Below are positions 62,359 to 64,000 of a stretch of DNA of 64,000 bases, in pieces; the stretch's first letter is position 1; each line of letters opens with the position of its first letter. The stretch is from NCBI RefSeq assembly GCF_001425005.1, contig NZ_LMDB01000038.1, positions 76,978 to 140,977 on the forward strand, given 5' to 3'. Below the pieces are notes generated by a model. The model did not search any database, was not told where the DNA came from, and was given only the letters and a program-made list of their open reading frames with translations. The translations under genes were made by a program, and so were the position numbers. The stretch comes from Duganella sp. Root336D2 (lineage in GTDB: Bacteria; Pseudomonadota; Gammaproteobacteria; Burkholderiales; Burkholderiaceae_D).

Positions 62359-63264
62359 ATGGATCAACTCAAGGGAATGCAGTCTTTTGTGCGCGTCGTG
62401 GAAACGGGCAGCCTGTCGGCGGCCGCGCGCGATGCCGGTATCACGCAGCCAACCGTCAGCAAGACAATCTCGAATCTTGAGCGAACGGTTGGCGCCCGGC
62501 TGCTGGAGCGCAGCTTCACCGGCCTGACGGTGACGGATGCCGGAAAACGATTTTATGAACAGGCCAAACGCGTGCTTGACGCTTATGAGGAAGCGCTGGC
62601 GGACGTGCATGGAGCGCGGGAGCAGCCCTCAGGGGCGATCCGGGTGAGCGCGCCGGTCGGCATCGGCCAGGCGCATTTGAGCGCGGCAATCCAGCACTTC
62701 CTGGAAACGCATCCGAAGATACAGGTCGAGTTGATTCTGAACGATCGCATGATCGACCTGGTCGAGGAGGGCGTCGACCTTGCGGTGCGCCTTGGCGGCG
62801 AGCTTCCCGGCAACCTGATCGCGAGAAAAATCGCTTCGTCGCCGCGCGTGCTGCTCGCGTCGCCGCAATACCTGGATCGCTTCGGTGCGCCGGCAGCGCT
62901 GGAGGAACTGGCCGATCACAATTTCGTGCGGTACGCGTGGCTGCAAGGCGGCGACCGGATTACCTTCCATCGTGAAGGGCAAGCGTCGGAAGTCGCGGTA
63001 CGCGGACGTTTTCGTATCAACAGTTCCCATGCGGTACGCGAATGCCTGGCGTCGGGATTTGCGCTCGGGATGGCGCCACTCTGGCTGGTCGGAGACTTGC
63101 TGCAAAGCGGGCAATTGGTACGCATCCTGCCGGCGTGGGAAGCTGCGCCGCATGAAGTTCATATTCTTTATCCTTCTCGCCGCTTTGTGCCAGTGCGTAC
63201 GCGTGCCTTGATTGAATTCCTGCAAGCGACGATTCCCGCATGGCCCGGTATGGAAAAGGTGTAA
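62359..63264 (+). CDS. LysR-family transcriptional regulator
   Basis: ATG 62359 gives the standard N-terminus MDQLKGMQSFVRVVETGSLS; a longer open frame from 62287 overlaps the shared promoter. The 301-residue protein has the LysR HTH (SAAARDAGITQPTVSKTISN) and a periplasmic-binding-protein-like effector domain (about 90-301). It is divergent from the SDR gene, which it probably controls, perhaps through the palindrome at 62333-62349. The inducer is unknown. Confidence 0.92.
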   Translation: MDQLKGMQSFVRVVETGSLSAAARDAGITQPTVSKTISNLERTVGARLLERSFTGLTVTDAGKRFYEQAKRVLDAYEEALADVHGAREQPSGAIRVSAPVGIGQAHLSAAIQHFLETHPKIQVELILNDRMIDLVEEGVDLAVRLGGELPGNLIARKIASSPRVLLASPQYLDRFGAPAALEELADHNFVRYAWLQGGDRITFHREGQASEVAVRGRFRINSSHAVRECLASGFALGMAPLWLVGDLLQSGQLVRILPAWEAAPHEVHILYPSRRFVPVRTRALIEFLQATIPAWPGMEKV

Positions 63265-63297
63265 AGGCCTTATCGATGCCTGGGCCTCGGGAACATT

Positions 63298-63972
63298 TCA
63301 GTCATCCGCGATGAGGGTGGCGCGGATGCCGCTGTGTTCACCTCCTTGAAGCAGCTGGAGAATGCTCTCGTGGCACACCAGATCGCCGGCGAAGCAGCCG
63401 CCCATCACGAACAACAGGCGCTCGTGCAAGGGCGTCCGTTCCAATAGCTGTGTATTCAGGCAGAAAGATGAAACGATCGGCTCAGGGTCAGTGGGATCGG
63501 CATCTTCTTCCTGGCCGGAATGCTCGGAAAGTTCCCGGTCCCAGCAATCGAACTTTTTTTGAAAGCCCACGTAGCAATAGTCCTCATAAAGGGACTTATC
63601 GTCATGCACCCACCACGCGGGGTGCATGGAAAGACCGGTAACTTTGCGTTCCAGCAGAGCCTCGCGCACGTGATTGCGCACGATAAGGTTGCCAGCGTCA
63701 TACATCACATCGGGTGGCACGAGCATTGGCTTGATACCTTCCTTGCGGTGACCGCGTTTTTCGCCGTTGTAGAAAGCTAGCGGCGCCGAGTCGGGCGCTA
63801 CCTTGCCCCTCCAGTATTCGCGCTCGTGCGTTTCATGGAAGGCGGTGGGATAGGGGAGCGACGCATTTCTGCCTCGCCGGAGGAAGTAGTACTCTTTTTC
63901 AAACGCGGTCATCGTCTGGCTTTCATTCGTACGCAACTGTACCCATGCGAACTCCATGTCCGCGATGTTCAA
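63298..63972 (-). CDS. Imm11/DUF1629-like protein, start uncertain
   Basis: Up to 224 residues from ATG 63972; ATG 63912 (MTAFEKEYYFLRRGRN) is an alternative. The sequence is rich in aromatic and acidic residues. Its central NLIVRNHVREALLERKVTGL and YEDYCYVGFQKKFDCWDREL resemble the DUF1629/Imm11 immunity-type family, in which partner effectors are toxins of secretion systems. No signal peptide is visible. The resemblance is by pattern only; the partner, if any, lies beyond the right edge of the window. Confidence 0.6.
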   Translation of the reverse strand: MNIADMEFAWVQLRTNESQTMTAFEKEYYFLRRGRNASLPYPTAFHETHEREYWRGKVAPDSAPLAFYNGEKRGHRKEGIKPMLVPPDVMYDAGNLIVRNHVREALLERKVTGLSMHPAWWVHDDKSLYEDYCYVGFQKKFDCWDRELSEHSGQEEDADPTDPEPIVSSFCLNTQLLERTPLHERLLFVMGGCFAGDLVCHESILQLLQGGEHSGIRATLIADD

Positions 63973-64000
63973 GGCTGCCGCAGGCGCGGCACGATTTGTC

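Noticed and set aside
1-64000. tRNA, rRNA and CRISPR arrays
   Set aside because: No cloverleaf-like T-loop and anticodon arrangement, no rRNA-like stretch and no regularly spaced direct repeats were seen on reading both strands; a dedicated tRNA/CRISPR scan was not possible.

Overview
The window is a high-GC (about 60-65%) chromosomal segment of a betaproteobacterium. The gene content and order (kdsD-kdsC-lptC-lptA-lptB-rpoN-hpf, a ptsN-hprK-rapZ unit, ubiE/ubiJ/ubiB, a DUF3683 flavo/iron-sulfur protein, aspS-nudB) fit Burkholderiales. I infer an Oxalobacteraceae member of the Massilia/Duganella/Telluria/Janthinobacterium type; the genus is not proven. It is mostly housekeeping chromosome, with an accessory patch at about 20.2-25.0 kb. 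I see no tRNA, rRNA, CRISPR array, intact insertion sequence or prophage.

Layout. 1-9.1 kb: a truncated DUF2339 membrane protein, a DinB-fold protein, ychF, a small membrane protein, an exported NTF2-like protein, an exported kelch-like protein coupled to an exported unknown, and a NYN-LOTUS RNA-metabolism protein. 9.1-13.1 kb: a MOSC protein, a DUF484-GGDEF diguanylate cyclase and a Kef-type antiporter. 13.2-18.7 kb: the Kdo/LPS-transport operon kdsDC-lptCAB followed by rpoN and hpf. 18.7-25.0 kb: a hydroxyisobutyryl-CoA hydrolase-like gene coupled to an Lrp regulator, then an accessory patch. The patch holds an LRR-like relic, a copied lrp tail, a low-GC membrane protein, a DUF457 protein, four small exported proteins of which two are paralogues, a VOC protein and a frameshifted GNAT gene. 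25.0-27.4 kb, minus strand: ptsN-hprK-rapZ, inverted relative to rpoN-hpf.

27.4-43.9 kb: queF, ilvA, a YqaA-type membrane protein, the 1335-residue DUF3683 protein with HIT and DUF971 genes, a small unknown gene, ubiE, a Tim44-like protein, ubiJ, ubiB, a TPMT-like methyltransferase that carries a palindromic repeat inside its reading frame, an FmdB zinc ribbon, DUF502, aspS and nudB. 44.0-47.9 kb: an HD-GYP protein coupled to a PAS histidine kinase, then DUF3667. 47.9-52.1 kb: a murein endopeptidase, an EEP-family protein with clsB and an Hsp15-like protein, and an unknown gene. 52.3-59.9 kb: a TetR regulator followed by a beta-oxidation set (acyl-CoA dehydrogenase, FadB-like bifunctional enzyme, thioesterase, thiolase, enoyl-CoA hydratase/isomerase). 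59.9-64.0 kb: a CPBP protease, a metallophosphoesterase, a divergent SDR/LysR pair and an Imm11-like protein.

How it works together. Three blocks stand out: outer-membrane LPS supply (kdsD, kdsC, lptCAB), nitrogen-PTS and sigma-54 control (rpoN, hpf, ptsN, hprK, rapZ), and ubiquinone synthesis plus lipid catabolism. c-di-GMP turnover is represented by the diguanylate cyclase and the HD-GYP protein. Two families of dispersed palindromic repeats, one with a GGTGTCTG(A/G)CCC core and one with a CCAGACCTG core, are scattered through the right two-thirds of the window. No gene-free stretch exceeds 300 bases. The longest gaps are about 208 bases at 30504-30711 (AT-rich, presumably the DUF3683 promoter), about 189 at 52129-52317 (a repeat plus the TetR promoter), about 187 at 35567-35753 (hairpins) and about 162 at 22056-22217 (nothing recognised).
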